DNA from: Trichocoleus sp. FACHB-40
Lineage (GTDB): Bacteria > Cyanobacteriota > Cyanobacteriia > Cyanobacteriales > FACHB-T130
Reading direction: 5' to 3'
Assembly: GCF_014695915.1 (NCBI RefSeq)
Contig: NZ_JACJPF010000024.1
Coordinates: 62,001-126,000 of the forward strand
Length of the DNA: 64,000 nt
The translations under genes were made by a program, and so were the position numbers. Of this stretch, positions 14,687-21,850 are shown one piece after another (position 1 is the first letter of the stretch; each line of letters starts with the position of its first letter). The notes under the pieces were generated by a model. It had not been told where the DNA came from. It was given only the letters and a program-made list of their open reading frames with translations, and ran no database searches.

Positions 14687-17215
14687 TCAATCCCCCTTAA
14701 ATTCGCTATCAACTCCGGATTTAAACCAGCTGATAGCTACTTCAAAGAATGTGAAGGATAGCTGGATAGGCTCTGATTCAGCTCTATCTGGACGAATCAC
14801 AACTACTTCTATTCCTTCGCGTGTTGCCCTGAATCGCCCCTCCCAGCCTTTGTATTTACAGATTGTTGGCTCGGCTATCTCAATCTTTTTGAGTTCACTT
14901 AAGCGCTGTCTCAAGCGGTCAATTCGCATTGAATTGCCGCGAGGTTTTGCCTCTACTTTCTGTAGCGCTAATCTCACATCGTCAGTAGATGCCTCGGCTA
15001 GAGCTGAATCAAACAATCTATTTTTAAGTGGGGTGTTGATTAGAGCGTGGAGGGGTGTGGGATTCTCGGCACCAGGAGCGGCGATCGCGTTCTCCCCCTC
15101 GGCACCAGGAGCGGCGATCGCTAACTCAGAATTAGAAACAGCCTTTTCAATTCCGTCTAATTGCGTATGGGTGTGGGTGCAACTCGTCACCGTGTACTCA
15201 GTACCCTCGAAGAAGACTTTCTGCCCAATAGCGAAGGGAGCCGGTGGCTGTTCGTAGGGTTTCTCTATCTTTTCGTGATACCAGGGTTGAGGAGGATGAT
15301 CACCCATGATCACCTGATGATCACCCTCAATGATCACCCCTGGAACTTCCTGTTCACAGGGGTTCCCAGCATCGGCCGACATCTGATCATTAATGTCGGC
15401 CGATTTTTCTGTGGAAAAGTTTGAGCTTTCAATGATCGGAGGCCGGCCGATCCCCGAAAGTATTGTTAAGCCTTCATCTTGGGGGTGATCATCAAGGGTG
15501 ATCATTGGGTGATCATCGGGGTGATCATCGGCATCGATGCTAGATGCTTTTAACTCAGCCTTAATCTTGGCGATCTTGTCTCTGTCGGGTGGTGTATGCG
15601 TCGGAAAACCATCACCGTCCAGAGCAATCCAGTATCCTTTAGCACCAGAGGGCAGACGCTTACAGCTAATTTCACCATCTCTGGCCAGCTGACTAGCGCA
15701 ACGCCGGATGCTGTCGAGATGACCTCCGATTTCTTCCTGAATCTCTGCGGATTCATAGGTCACATTGGGATGGGATTGGAGGAAACCGACAATCTTATCC
15801 TTGATGGTTAAATTTGAGGTGTCTTCCTCTTCCCCCTGCTTGCCCAGTAGTAGCCAAGAGTTGTCCTCTGGGTCAAAGAGCAATTCATAAATCCCTGGCG
15901 CTCTTGACCTGGACTTCTCTACCTTTAGCAGTCGGTTGAGTGAGTCGGGGCGTTGAGCATCGCACTTGGCGGCAACGCAGAAAACATCGCTTACAGCATT
16001 AACGATCGCCGTGGTTCCCCTCGGCTTTGACCCGTCGCTTACGGCATGGTGAATAATGCTGATGTGAATGCCTAATTCTTGCGCCAAAGCCTTCAATAAG
16101 AGAATAGGACGGGCGTAGGGAACGTCATTTTCTGAGTAGATTGAGTTGGAGCTAACTGCTGTTAGGGAGTCGATAACTACCCAGTTGATGCCGAGTTCGA
16201 TAATTTCTTTCTTTAGCTGTTGGATGTGATCAACTGTCCACCGTGACTTGCACATGATGGGCATATCGTCGGTGATGCCCCTGGCGTTGAAAGCTTCGAG
16301 CATATCCCCTTGGCTCTCGTCCGTCTGGACTAGCAAGATATTTCTACTTCTAGCTGTGACAGGGAAGCCATTCCACGATTGACCATTAGCGACGCTATGA
16401 ATTAGGTCATAGATGAGTCTTGTTTTACCAACTCCTCCCTTCCCGTAGAAGAGAGAAACCTTACCTTCGGAGAGAAAGCCATGCAAGAACCAACGGTTTA
16501 CAGATGCCCCGTATTTCTTGCGAAATTCCGCTAAAGGGATAGCGGGTTCGTTCTCGTCGTTAATGAGGTGCTTATAGTAAATTGTCTCCAACTGACCAAC
16601 CGACAATCCAGAACTTTTAGCAATATCGATCAACTTGAAATAGCGAAGAGAAGGATTCTCTTCTTCTAATTCCAATTTTGATACTTGATCAATAATTTGT
16701 TGATGCTTGAATGCTTTAGCATCTCTTAGTCCGCCGTCTAAGGCTGTCTGGGTTGTGTAGTAAGCTTGTTCTTGTACCCAGCTAACTAATTCCTGCAAGT
16801 CTGTGGAAGTTTCGTAGCCAGCACTACTTATCTCACTTCCTAATTGGATTACTCTTCTTCTTAGGTATTTCTCAATAATTAGCTCAGCGTACTGGTCAAT
16901 ATTAATCGCTGAGATTGTGCAATCGACTAATTGAGCCAGTTTGCTTTGCCCACCTATTGAATCAAGTAATCCTCGGTCATAAAGATAAGTAGTAACTTGC
17001 ATTAAATCGGGTTGTCTTCCGAGTCCAAAAACTGATAGAATGGCTCTATATATTTGTTGATGGCTCTTTAGGGCGAAGTGTTCTGAAAGGAGTTTATCCG
17101 CGACCATAGAGACTGATTGTGGATAGCTTAGGATTCCTCCCAAAACCATTTCCTCCGCCTCTACATTCATTGGAGGCAGTCTGTCGCTAGTTACAAAAGA
17201 ATTTACAGCAATCAT
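14687..17215 (-). CDS. replication helicase: DnaB-N domain plus RecA-like ATPase and winged helix
   Basis: The product is 842 residues. Residues 12-125 match the DnaB N-terminal domain (LPPMNVEAEEMVLGGILSYP and later IGGQSKLAQLVDCTI). The RecA-like AAA_25 ATPase follows, with Walker A GKGGVGKT at 258-265 and Walker B WVVIDSL near 345-351, then IIHHAVSDGSKPRGTTAI. A winged-helix segment lies at about 480-530 (YESAEIQEEIGGHLDSIRRC). Residues about 560-680 are low-complexity and disordered, coded by DNA full of TGATCA palindromes. The C-terminal 150 residues hold another small domain. The family (RepA/DnaB-like) unwinds DNA at an origin. The helicase, winged helix and origin-like repeats in one gene suggest a self-contained initiator, analogous in layout to lambda O. 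GAGGT lies nine bases before the ATG. Confidence 0.88.
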   Translation of the reverse strand: MIAVNSFVTSDRLPPMNVEAEEMVLGGILSYPQSVSMVADKLLSEHFALKSHQQIYRAILSVFGLGRQPDLMQVTTYLYDRGLLDSIGGQSKLAQLVDCTISAINIDQYAELIIEKYLRRRVIQLGSEISSAGYETSTDLQELVSWVQEQAYYTTQTALDGGLRDAKAFKHQQIIDQVSKLELEEENPSLRYFKLIDIAKSSGLSVGQLETIYYKHLINDENEPAIPLAEFRKKYGASVNRWFLHGFLSEGKVSLFYGKGGVGKTRLIYDLIHSVANGQSWNGFPVTARSRNILLVQTDESQGDMLEAFNARGITDDMPIMCKSRWTVDHIQQLKKEIIELGINWVVIDSLTAVSSNSIYSENDVPYARPILLLKALAQELGIHISIIHHAVSDGSKPRGTTAIVNAVSDVFCVAAKCDAQRPDSLNRLLKVEKSRSRAPGIYELLFDPEDNSWLLLGKQGEEEDTSNLTIKDKIVGFLQSHPNVTYESAEIQEEIGGHLDSIRRCASQLARDGEISCKRLPSGAKGYWIALDGDGFPTHTPPDRDKIAKIKAELKASSIDADDHPDDHPMITLDDHPQDEGLTILSGIGRPPIIESSNFSTEKSADINDQMSADAGNPCEQEVPGVIIEGDHQVIMGDHPPQPWYHEKIEKPYEQPPAPFAIGQKVFFEGTEYTVTSCTHTHTQLDGIEKAVSNSELAIAAPGAEGENAIAAPGAENPTPLHALINTPLKNRLFDSALAEASTDDVRLALQKVEAKPRGNSMRIDRLRQRLSELKKIEIAEPTICKYKGWEGRFRATREGIEVVVIRPDRAESEPIQLSFTFFEVAISWFKSGVDSEFKGD
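15297..15527. other. candidate replication origin: two inverted clusters of TGATCA palindromes
   Basis: TGATCA occurs at 15297, 15307, 15318, 15331, 15384, 15486, 15499, 15510 and 15522. The first four sites are followed by CACC/CACCC and the last four are preceded by GGG/GGGG, so the clusters face each other. Spacings within clusters are 10-13 bp, near one helical turn. Between them is a perfect 12-bp inverted repeat, 15371-15382 with 15393-15404, whose 10-nt loop contains the fifth TGATCA. All lie inside the helicase gene, in its disordered-coding stretch. Such phased iterons in an initiator gene are typical of an origin; alternatives are a centromere-like or autoregulatory site. Confidence 0.7.
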
Positions 17216-17282
17216 TGTTTATTACCTCTAGTTATTGGCGATCGCTTTCCTTCCTGGTTTAGGCGATCGCCTTTTCTTTGGG

Positions 17283-17771
17283 TCAAAATTCGTCGTCGTC
17301 TTCGTCACCGCTCTGGTCAAAAGGGATATCGTCCGCTTCCTCCTTTTTCTGATTTGAGTCGGCATACGATGCTTGGATTTGCCCCAGTTCAATCATTAGC
17401 TCTTGTTGGAGGGCGGTGCCGAGAACCTTCTCTTCATAAAGGACTGGTGATCGTGTCATCTTCCAGTAGCCATTGGGTTTCTCGTAGCCATTTTCGTAAT
17501 CGGGATAGATGAAAATCTTTCTCTTTAGAAAGGTGATTTCACCTATTGCTGTAATTTTTTTGTAGCTGCGCTTGACCTCAATCTTTAGCGCTTCTTGAAG
17601 TTCTAAACTCAGAACCCAGCTAAGCTCCTGCCGGAATAAATCACAGGCTATTTGGTCTATTTGCTTTTGAGCTTCCAGGCGGAGAGCTGTCAGGTTTCTG
17701 ACATGAGCCTGATGCTCTGGGTACATTCCGCCGATCATGCTTTCTAGATCAGTAATCTGCGTCATCTTCAT
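17283..17771 (-). CDS. hypothetical element protein, acidic C-terminus
   Basis: The product is about 162 residues from the ATG at 17769-17771, with AAGGA upstream; two other ATGs are adjacent. It is helical at first (HVRNLTALRLEAQKQIDQIA), has a basic strand-rich middle (FLKRKIFIYPDYENGYEKPN) and a very acidic end (DDIPFDQSGDEDDDEF) like many single-strand-binding or recombination accessory proteins. No firm family match. It overlaps the previous gene and lies 68 bp upstream of the helicase, so it is probably part of the replication module. Confidence 0.65.
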   Translation of the reverse strand: MKMTQITDLESMIGGMYPEHQAHVRNLTALRLEAQKQIDQIACDLFRQELSWVLSLELQEALKIEVKRSYKKITAIGEITFLKRKIFIYPDYENGYEKPNGYWKMTRSPVLYEEKVLGTALQQELMIELGQIQASYADSNQKKEEADDIPFDQSGDEDDDEF

Positions 17772-18078
17772 TCTCATCCTTGTAAGAATATTCAGCCTCA
17801 ACAGCTTTTGCTGCTGGTAGCTCCCAGCGCTGCACAGGTGTTGGCTGGTGGTTTGAGCCGTAGCCAATTGCTACTTGCTCGGTGACTGGTGTGATGCAGT
17901 AAACAGCCGAGGGAGCATAGAACTGGGTGGCAGCGGGTTTACCGTCTGTGGTTGGGATATCTAATCTCAGAAAGTTTGCCCCGGCGATCGCTTGTTCTTT
18001 TAAGTAGCCGCCTAACTTGCGATGCCCCAGGAGTTCGATAATCACCCAGCCTTCAAAAGTTCCTTCTGTAGTTTCCAT
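17749..18078 (-). CDS. conserved phage/plasmid-type hypothetical protein
   Basis: The product is 109 residues. The pattern FEGWVIIELLGHRKLGGYLK, then FLRLDIP, then ATQFYAPSAVYCITPVTE is one I associate with small proteins in prophages and plasmids of many bacteria; their function is not known. The C-terminal 25 residues are acidic. It overlaps the downstream gene by 23 bp and belongs to the leftward early operon. Confidence 0.75.
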   Translation of the reverse strand: METTEGTFEGWVIIELLGHRKLGGYLKEQAIAGANFLRLDIPTTDGKPAATQFYAPSAVYCITPVTEQVAIGYGSNHQPTPVQRWELPAAKAVEAEYSYKDENEDDADY

Positions 18079-18093
18079 GTGGTGTAGTAAACG

Positions 18094-18276
18094 TTAAATT
18101 TGATGAGCCTTAATCCAGTCGGAAAATCCGACAAGCATGGGCATAATTGTCCCGTCTGGGAAAACAAAGCAACGACCTGGTTGAAGCTTTGTTGCTTCAC
18201 AGGCGATCGCACGAATAGCAAGCTTCAGTTCCAGGGGCTGATTGTTAATAGAGTCCAAATCGTTTAGCTGACTCAT
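18094..18276 (-). CDS. small hypothetical element protein
   Basis: The product is 60 residues. The start at 18274-18276 overlaps the previous stop as ATGA, so translation is coupled; a longer frame to 18342 only duplicates the upstream gene in another frame. It contains LELKLAIRAIACEATKLQPG and FPDGTIMPMLVGFSDW. No family is recognised. Confidence 0.6.
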   Translation of the reverse strand: MSQLNDLDSINNQPLELKLAIRAIACEATKLQPGRCFVFPDGTIMPMLVGFSDWIKAHQI

Positions 18277-18533
18277 GAGGCGATCGCGTTCTCCTCTGGC
18301 ATGACATCTAAAGCTGATTGCTCCAGCAGTTTCCATAGGCATTCAGCTTCATCATCGGAAAGCACTATAGAAGGAAGTATTTGAAAAAATATCTCCAAGG
18401 TTGAGCCGGTCGCATCGTACTCGGCATGGGCGATCGCATCCAAATTTATGATCCTGCCGCCAACACGGACGAGCGGTGACTCCATCCGTAAATTTGGAAT
18501 AACGAATTTGTCTCCTATCCGTATCATGCTCAT
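18273..18533 (-). CDS. small hypothetical element protein, first gene of the early operon
   Basis: The product is 86 residues, starting IRIGDKFVIPNLRMESPLVRV with a strand-rich first half and a helical acidic second half (SDDEAECLWKLLEQSA). AGGAG lies four bases before its ATG. It is the first coding region left of the divergent control region 18534-18776. Position suggests an early regulator or anti-repressor, but nothing in the sequence proves it. Confidence 0.6.
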   Translation of the reverse strand: MSMIRIGDKFVIPNLRMESPLVRVGGRIINLDAIAHAEYDATGSTLEIFFQILPSIVLSDDEAECLWKLLEQSALDVMPEENAIAS

Positions 18534-18745
18534 GGTTTCTCCTGTCGGTTGTGGTTGAGGGATGAGTTTTCGAGCTAGTTGTCATGGCGAGGGCTGGTGC
18601 TTATTTGCGGGGGGACAGACCTATCTTCCGCCTTGTACCAATTCGCTCTAAACTGCTTATCCCCTTGGTGGGAGGATTAAGGAGGGTAGTCCAGACCTGG
18701 AAATTCGGGACTGCCCTCTAATGTTGTATCTGCTGAGGACTCAGA

Positions 18746-18773
18746 TTGACAAGTCAATTTGAGATGTTATGAT
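18746..18773 (+). promoter_or_regulatory. promoter TTGACA-N16-TATGAT of the repressor with overlapping dyad
   Basis: The -35 TTGACA (18746-18751) and -10 TATGAT (18768-18773) are 16 bp apart. The -35 is the left half of ttgacaagtcaa (18746-18757), an inverted repeat with a 2-bp centre that could be an operator. A start about 7 bp after the -10 would put the transcript 5' end almost on the ATG at 18777, giving a leaderless or nearly leaderless mRNA. Confidence 0.7.
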
Positions 18774-18776
18774 GAT

Positions 18777-19058
18777 ATGTCAAGACCGACTGAAAGACAA
18801 CCGTCTTCTGATAAGGATAAAAAAAGCGTGTTAAGGCAGCTGAGAGAAAGGGCAGGACTAACTAGAGAAGAACTGATCACACGGCTGGGAAACCGCGTCT
18901 CACTTGCAACTCTAGCCCGATGGGAAACGAAGCCATCAGAACCGTCAATGACTCGTCAAGAGTGGGCGGATTTTTGTGAAGCTATCGGCATTCGTTTTGA
19001 GGATCTGCCCAAAAATCTCGCTACCTGGGTTTCAACCGATACCAAGGATACGAACTAA
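18777..19058 (+). CDS. XRE-family repressor of the element
   Basis: The product is 93 residues from the ATG at 18777. A helix-turn-helix of the XRE/Cro-CI class covers residues about 18-75: LRQLRERAGLTREELITRLG, SLATLARWE, then MTRQEWADFCEAIG. It has no peptidase or oligomerisation domain beyond a short tail. It is divergent from the early operon, with the 18534-18776 region between them, as expected for a lysogeny switch. No ribosome-binding site precedes the ATG, in line with a leaderless transcript. An in-frame ATG at 18759 lies upstream of the -10 box and is unlikely to be used. Confidence 0.85.
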   Translation: MSRPTERQPSSDKDKKSVLRQLRERAGLTREELITRLGNRVSLATLARWETKPSEPSMTRQEWADFCEAIGIRFEDLPKNLATWVSTDTKDTN

Positions 19059-19077
19059 CGGTCGTTTCCATAGAAAA

Positions 19078-19104
19078 AGCCGGGGCAACAACCAAGCCCC
19101 GGCT
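19078..19104. terminator. hairpin between convergent repressor and membrane-protein genes
   Basis: agccggggc (19078-19086) and gccccggct (19096-19104) form a 9-bp G+C-rich stem with a 9-nt loop. An A-run lies just before it, which would be a U-run for leftward transcripts, so it can serve the leftward gene and perhaps both. Confidence 0.7.
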
Positions 19105-19138
19105 CTCCAGACATCTACTAATCAGAGGAGGTATTTAT

Positions 19139-19522
19139 TTATTTACTAATTAATTGACCTTGCAGCCGTTGAACTTCTAAGTTCGCCTTTCTAATGTAAT
19201 CAACATTCCGCTCAACCTGTTTTTGCAATGCGTCCCGCTCATCCTGGCAGACTTTCAAATCTTTCTTTGCCTGACGCAGCTCAGCCCACACGGGCCAACG
19301 GCAGAAAACCAAAATCAGAAACGTAAATACGCTTGTATAAGGAAAACACGCCAAACCGTATATCACCCAACGACTTGCCCCTTTTTTAATCCCAACCTTT
19401 TTGACGAAGAACCACCATAAGAGGCACCAAACAACCAAAGCAATGATAGTGGCTAAAACATTGACAATAAATGTCCCTGAATCGTAAGAGGAATATCCAG
19501 AACTGTAAAAACGACTACTCAT
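19139..19522 (-). CDS. two-TM membrane protein with C-terminal coiled coil
   Basis: The product is about 127 residues from the ATG at 19520-19522. Two membrane helices (FIVNVLATIIALVVWCLLWW and YGLACFPYTSVFTFLILVFC) precede a charged heptad-like tail (LRQAKKDLKVCQDERDALQK and onwards). This resembles phage spanin or superinfection-exclusion type proteins in layout only. It is a single leftward gene beside the repressor, the common place for lysogenic-conversion or immunity genes. That role is inference. Confidence 0.65.
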   Translation of the reverse strand: MSSRFYSSGYSSYDSGTFIVNVLATIIALVVWCLLWWFFVKKVGIKKGASRWVIYGLACFPYTSVFTFLILVFCRWPVWAELRQAKKDLKVCQDERDALQKQVERNVDYIRKANLEVQRLQGQLISK

Positions 19523-19604
19523 AACACTCACTGAGTAACGACTCTTTACCTAGTAATCCCAAAAACTGCTAATGACTAACGCCCAATAACCAAGAACTGA
19601 TCCA

Positions 19605-19835
19605 ATGGAACGGCTAATCAATCCCGGCTTTATCTTTAATCAGATCCGTAGATACAACCTGTCCCGTAAACAAACCTACAAAGATGCAGCTCTTGTTGCA
19701 GTTGGCATTCACGTAGGTCTACTGGAGAGGAAAAATATTGTATTGCGCCATTTGAGCGAAGAACAGCGCCGAATGATGATCTACTTCCTGCAACAGTTCT
19801 GCCGCAACGAAGGCGTTGACATCATCATCAAATAG
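19605..19835 (+). CDS. small hypothetical element protein
   Basis: The product is 76 residues, basic, helical, with a segment SRKQTYKDAALVAVGIHVGL that could be a short helix-turn-helix and a C-terminal FLQQFCRNEGVDIIIK. No clear ribosome-binding site precedes the ATG. It is the first gene of the rightward series after the immunity region. Function unknown. Confidence 0.5.
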   Translation: MERLINPGFIFNQIRRYNLSRKQTYKDAALVAVGIHVGLLERKNIVLRHLSEEQRRMMIYFLQQFCRNEGVDIIIK

Positions 19836-19870
19836 CCCAGAATTAATTTAGTTGTGAACCGAAAAACCCA

Positions 19871-20233
19871 GTGAAGATACTAATCAACTCCACAAACCTA
19901 ATCTATGCTTTGCATCGGGATAATTTTCAGAGTTCTCGCCTGAACGCAAACATTAGGGACGGCATTAAATTTGAAATTCATCCATTCCCCTTCAAAAATG
20001 CCCTTCTTTTGATCTACCGCTATTTAGAAGGAGGAGATATGGATTATGAGATTGTCAAAGTTGACGAGAGAGGAGTAGGTTGCTACGGGACTCAAACCAC
20101 CTATTCGGCTGGATTCTATACTCCTGAAACGCTTTGTAAACGAGCGCAAGAAGATTTCAACTTAATTGAAGGTGATGAAGTTGATGCAGAATTTGAGCAT
20201 TTGATACTCAATTGGCAAGGACTACAACGCTGA
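19871..20233 (+). CDS. hypothetical element protein, GTG start
   Basis: The product is 120 residues and begins with GTG at 19871; a similar 5' context (aacccagtgaag) recurs at 20304 before a 21-codon reading frame. The middle has GGDMDYEIVKVDERGVGCYG and the C-terminus EGDEVDAEFEHLILNWQG. No family is recognised. A stem-loop follows 27 bp after the stop. Confidence 0.55.
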   Translation: MKILINSTNLIYALHRDNFQSSRLNANIRDGIKFEIHPFPFKNALLLIYRYLEGGDMDYEIVKVDERGVGCYGTQTTYSAGFYTPETLCKRAQEDFNLIEGDEVDAEFEHLILNWQGLQR

Positions 20234-20259
20234 CCTTGCCATCAAATAGTCAAATCAAA

Positions 20260-20294
20260 AGCCAGCAGTATTGCTCGAAAGGCTGCTGCTGGCT
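20260..20294 (+). terminator. stem-loop after the 19871-20233 gene
   Basis: agccagcag (20260-20268) pairs exactly with ctgctggct (20286-20294). There is no U-run, so it could be an attenuator, an RNA-stability stem or a weak terminator. Confidence 0.5.
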
Positions 20295-20334
20295 AACACC
20301 CCAAAACCCAGTGAAGGAAGGAGCTTTATTAATT

Positions 20335-20400
20335 ATGCGCCTAATTTTTATTAATTCAAGCGTTACAGGCAATCGTGACCGAGCCGTGAGCGACTTATGA
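20335..20400 (+). CDS. possible 21-residue leader peptide
   Basis: An ATG at 20335 preceded by GGAAGGAG opens a 21-codon frame (MRLIFINSSVTG, then NRDRAVSDL) that stops inside the first arm of the inverted repeat at 20386-20433. Its start resembles the 19871 product (both M-x-I/L-I/F-INS). A leader peptide controlling the next gene would fit, but a decayed gene start fits too. Confidence 0.35.
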   Translation: MRLIFINSSVTGNRDRAVSDL

Positions 20401-20433
20401 CTGCCGCTCACAACTCGCTCATAAGTCGGTCAC
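20386..20433. promoter_or_regulatory. 15-bp imperfect inverted repeat upstream of an HTH-like gene
   Basis: Arms gtgagcgacttatga (20386-20400) and tcataagtcggtcac (20419-20433) match at 14 of 15 positions around 18 bp. The second arm ends 12 bp before the ATG at 20446. It could be an operator for the following protein or an RNA hairpin that covers the start. Confidence 0.6.
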
Positions 20434-20445
20434 AGGTTGCTGCCT

Positions 20446-20718
20446 ATGGATGAAATTATCCCGGAAGAAGTTTCTTGGGTAGCACGCTCACAAGCCAGAA
20501 AGCTGCTGAACATTTCTGATGCCCAACTACGGCGCGATCAGTCAGTCCTACTGGAATTAAAAACAACAGGATTCGACTATAAACGTTGTGACAAAGGGTT
20601 CACTAGAGATTCCCTTCTGGCTCTCTGGGAATTTCGCAAATTAATCCAGCTCAAAGGTCGCAGTCGTGCGATCGCAGAAATCAACTCAACAATGGAGCAA
20701 TACTATGAACGCAGCTGA
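20446..20718 (+). CDS. putative DNA-binding element protein (HTH-like)
   Basis: The product is 90 residues from the ATG at 20446; the longer frame begins with TTG. SWVARSQARKLLNISDAQLR is arranged like the first helices of a MerR/excisionase winged helix, followed by FDYKRCDKGFTRDSLLALWE and a basic helix. Excisionase or regulator are the reasonable options. The strong inverted repeat directly upstream supports autoregulation. It overlaps the next gene by 14 bp. Confidence 0.55.
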   Translation: MDEIIPEEVSWVARSQARKLLNISDAQLRRDQSVLLELKTTGFDYKRCDKGFTRDSLLALWEFRKLIQLKGRSRAIAEINSTMEQYYERS

Positions 20719-21094
20719 TAAGAAAGCAATTGAACAAGCCAAGAAAAATAAGGATGCCGAGGATGGACGTAAACGCAGCCAAGCCAATGCCGATCAAGGT
20801 GTTGATAACATTCAATACAAATTAGATGAAGCACGTTCAGCCGTCCGCGATTCCACAAAAAGTTATATTGTCGGGGGCGGGATTTCGGACGCGCTTCAAG
20901 ACATTGCTAACGGTGACTTTGGGGATATTAGCAACGAGATTTTTGATTCCCTCAATGCGTTTGTAGATGGTATCCACAACGTTCGCTTGACGTTGGAGGC
21001 AGCAGAAAGTGACCCAAAATACTTGCTGCCCTCCGAATCCAGCAATTTATCCTCCTTGCCCTCCTACTCCACCGCAAAAGCCAAGGGGAGATAG
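20705..21094 (+). CDS. hypothetical helical element protein
   Basis: The product is 129 residues from the ATG at 20705 (GGAG eight bases upstream). It is highly charged at the N-terminus (NAADKKAIEQAKKNKDAEDG) and has a Gly-rich segment YIVGGGISDALQDIANGDFG, then a Ser-rich tail. The layout resembles small phage structural or scaffolding proteins, without a firm match. Confidence 0.6.
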   Translation: MNAADKKAIEQAKKNKDAEDGRKRSQANADQGVDNIQYKLDEARSAVRDSTKSYIVGGGISDALQDIANGDFGDISNEIFDSLNAFVDGIHNVRLTLEAAESDPKYLLPSESSNLSSLPSYSTAKAKGR

Positions 21095-21096
21095 AG

Positions 21097-21201
21097 ATGT
21101 TTAATTTCATCTATCAAAAGCTCTCGCAATGGTGGGCAGCATCCACCGCCACTCCAGGCTACTCTGCTTCCGTCCTTTGCGACGGCGTGCCATTCTTCTA
21201 A
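21097..21201 (+). CDS. 34-residue small ORF
   Basis: The ATG at 21097 follows GGGGAG at spacing 6, two bases after the upstream stop. The product starts MFNFIYQKLSQWWAASTATP and ends CDGVPFF. Its amphipathic Trp-rich start could associate with membrane. Coupled position and ribosome-binding site support translation. Confidence 0.45.
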   Translation: MFNFIYQKLSQWWAASTATPGYSASVLCDGVPFF

Positions 21202-21294
21202 AAATTCAAATTTTGTCAGTAGCCAGGGGTCATAGTTTCCACGCTTCGCCCCCTGGCACTGGCTCCAAACCTACAGAAAGGAGACATTTTGATC

Positions 21295-21504
21295 ATGGCA
21301 GATTTTGAAGTCGGTTTTCCCGATGGGCAATACATGGCCCACGGTGTCGATACCGCCACCGCACTGAAACTCGGCGATATCTTTCGCCGCGGCGATGACC
21401 CACAGCCAACCATTGATGCAATCGAAGACGAAGAAGTGCGGACGGTCGCACAGCGAATAAGCGATCGCCTTTCAACTCACTCAGCGCGGGGGAAAGGAGC
21501 ATGA
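21295..21504 (+). CDS. small acidic hypothetical element protein
   Basis: The product is 69 residues (MADFEVGFPDGQYMAHGVDT and on). AAAGGAG ends 11 bases before the ATG, or 5 bases before an in-frame TTG at 21289, so the true start is uncertain by two codons. It overlaps the next start by 4 bp (ATGA). No family is recognised. Confidence 0.55.
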   Translation: MADFEVGFPDGQYMAHGVDTATALKLGDIFRRGDDPQPTIDAIEDEEVRTVAQRISDRLSTHSARGKGA

Positions 21505-21626
21505 AATACGCGATCGCTTTTCTAATCGGAGGCGTGCTGGTAGCTCCTGGCTTTCATCCATGTAGCACCAGAATGTCTCCCCACCAACTCGCCAAGGGGA
21601 TGCACCAGGAGGCAAGCGCAACATGA
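21501..21626 (+). CDS. 41-residue membrane peptide
   Basis: GGAAAGGAGC precedes the ATG at 21501 and the start overlaps the previous stop. The N-terminus MKYAIAFLIGGVLVAPGF is a single membrane helix, followed by a Cys and a polar tail. Such peptides in phages are minor coat, holin-like or lysis proteins; which one cannot be told. Its stop overlaps the next start (ATGA). Confidence 0.6.
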   Translation: MKYAIAFLIGGVLVAPGFHPCSTRMSPHQLAKGMHQEASAT

Positions 21627-21799
21627 AAGACAGCAGCGATTTAACAGTCCCTCTGGCAATACTCACAGCATTCCTTGGGTGGCAGCTATACACCAATCAC
21701 GCCCACACTCAGAAACTCCAACATACCCTCGGCATCTGCCAGCAACGGGAACAGCGCACAGACCAGATGATAGATAAACTTCGCGGATTCAACCAATAA
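21623..21799 (+). CDS. 58-residue membrane protein with coiled-coil tail
   Basis: The start overlaps the previous stop, with an AGGAGG run 12 bases upstream. Residues 7-24 (LTVPLAILTAFLGWQLYT) form one membrane helix; the rest is Gln-rich and helical (QKLQHTLGICQQREQRTDQM). An Rz-spanin-like or virion membrane protein are both possible. A short G+C-rich hairpin follows the stop. Confidence 0.6.
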   Translation: MKDSSDLTVPLAILTAFLGWQLYTNHAHTQKLQHTLGICQQREQRTDQMIDKLRGFNQ

Positions 21800-21850
21800 A
21801 ACAACGCCCTCAGCTATCGCCTGGGGGCTATTACCTTGTAAGGAAACATC

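Noticed and set aside
14338-17215. HNH protein as part of a tailed-phage packaging module
   Set aside because: No terminase or portal gene lies near; the HNH gene sits in the early replication operon.
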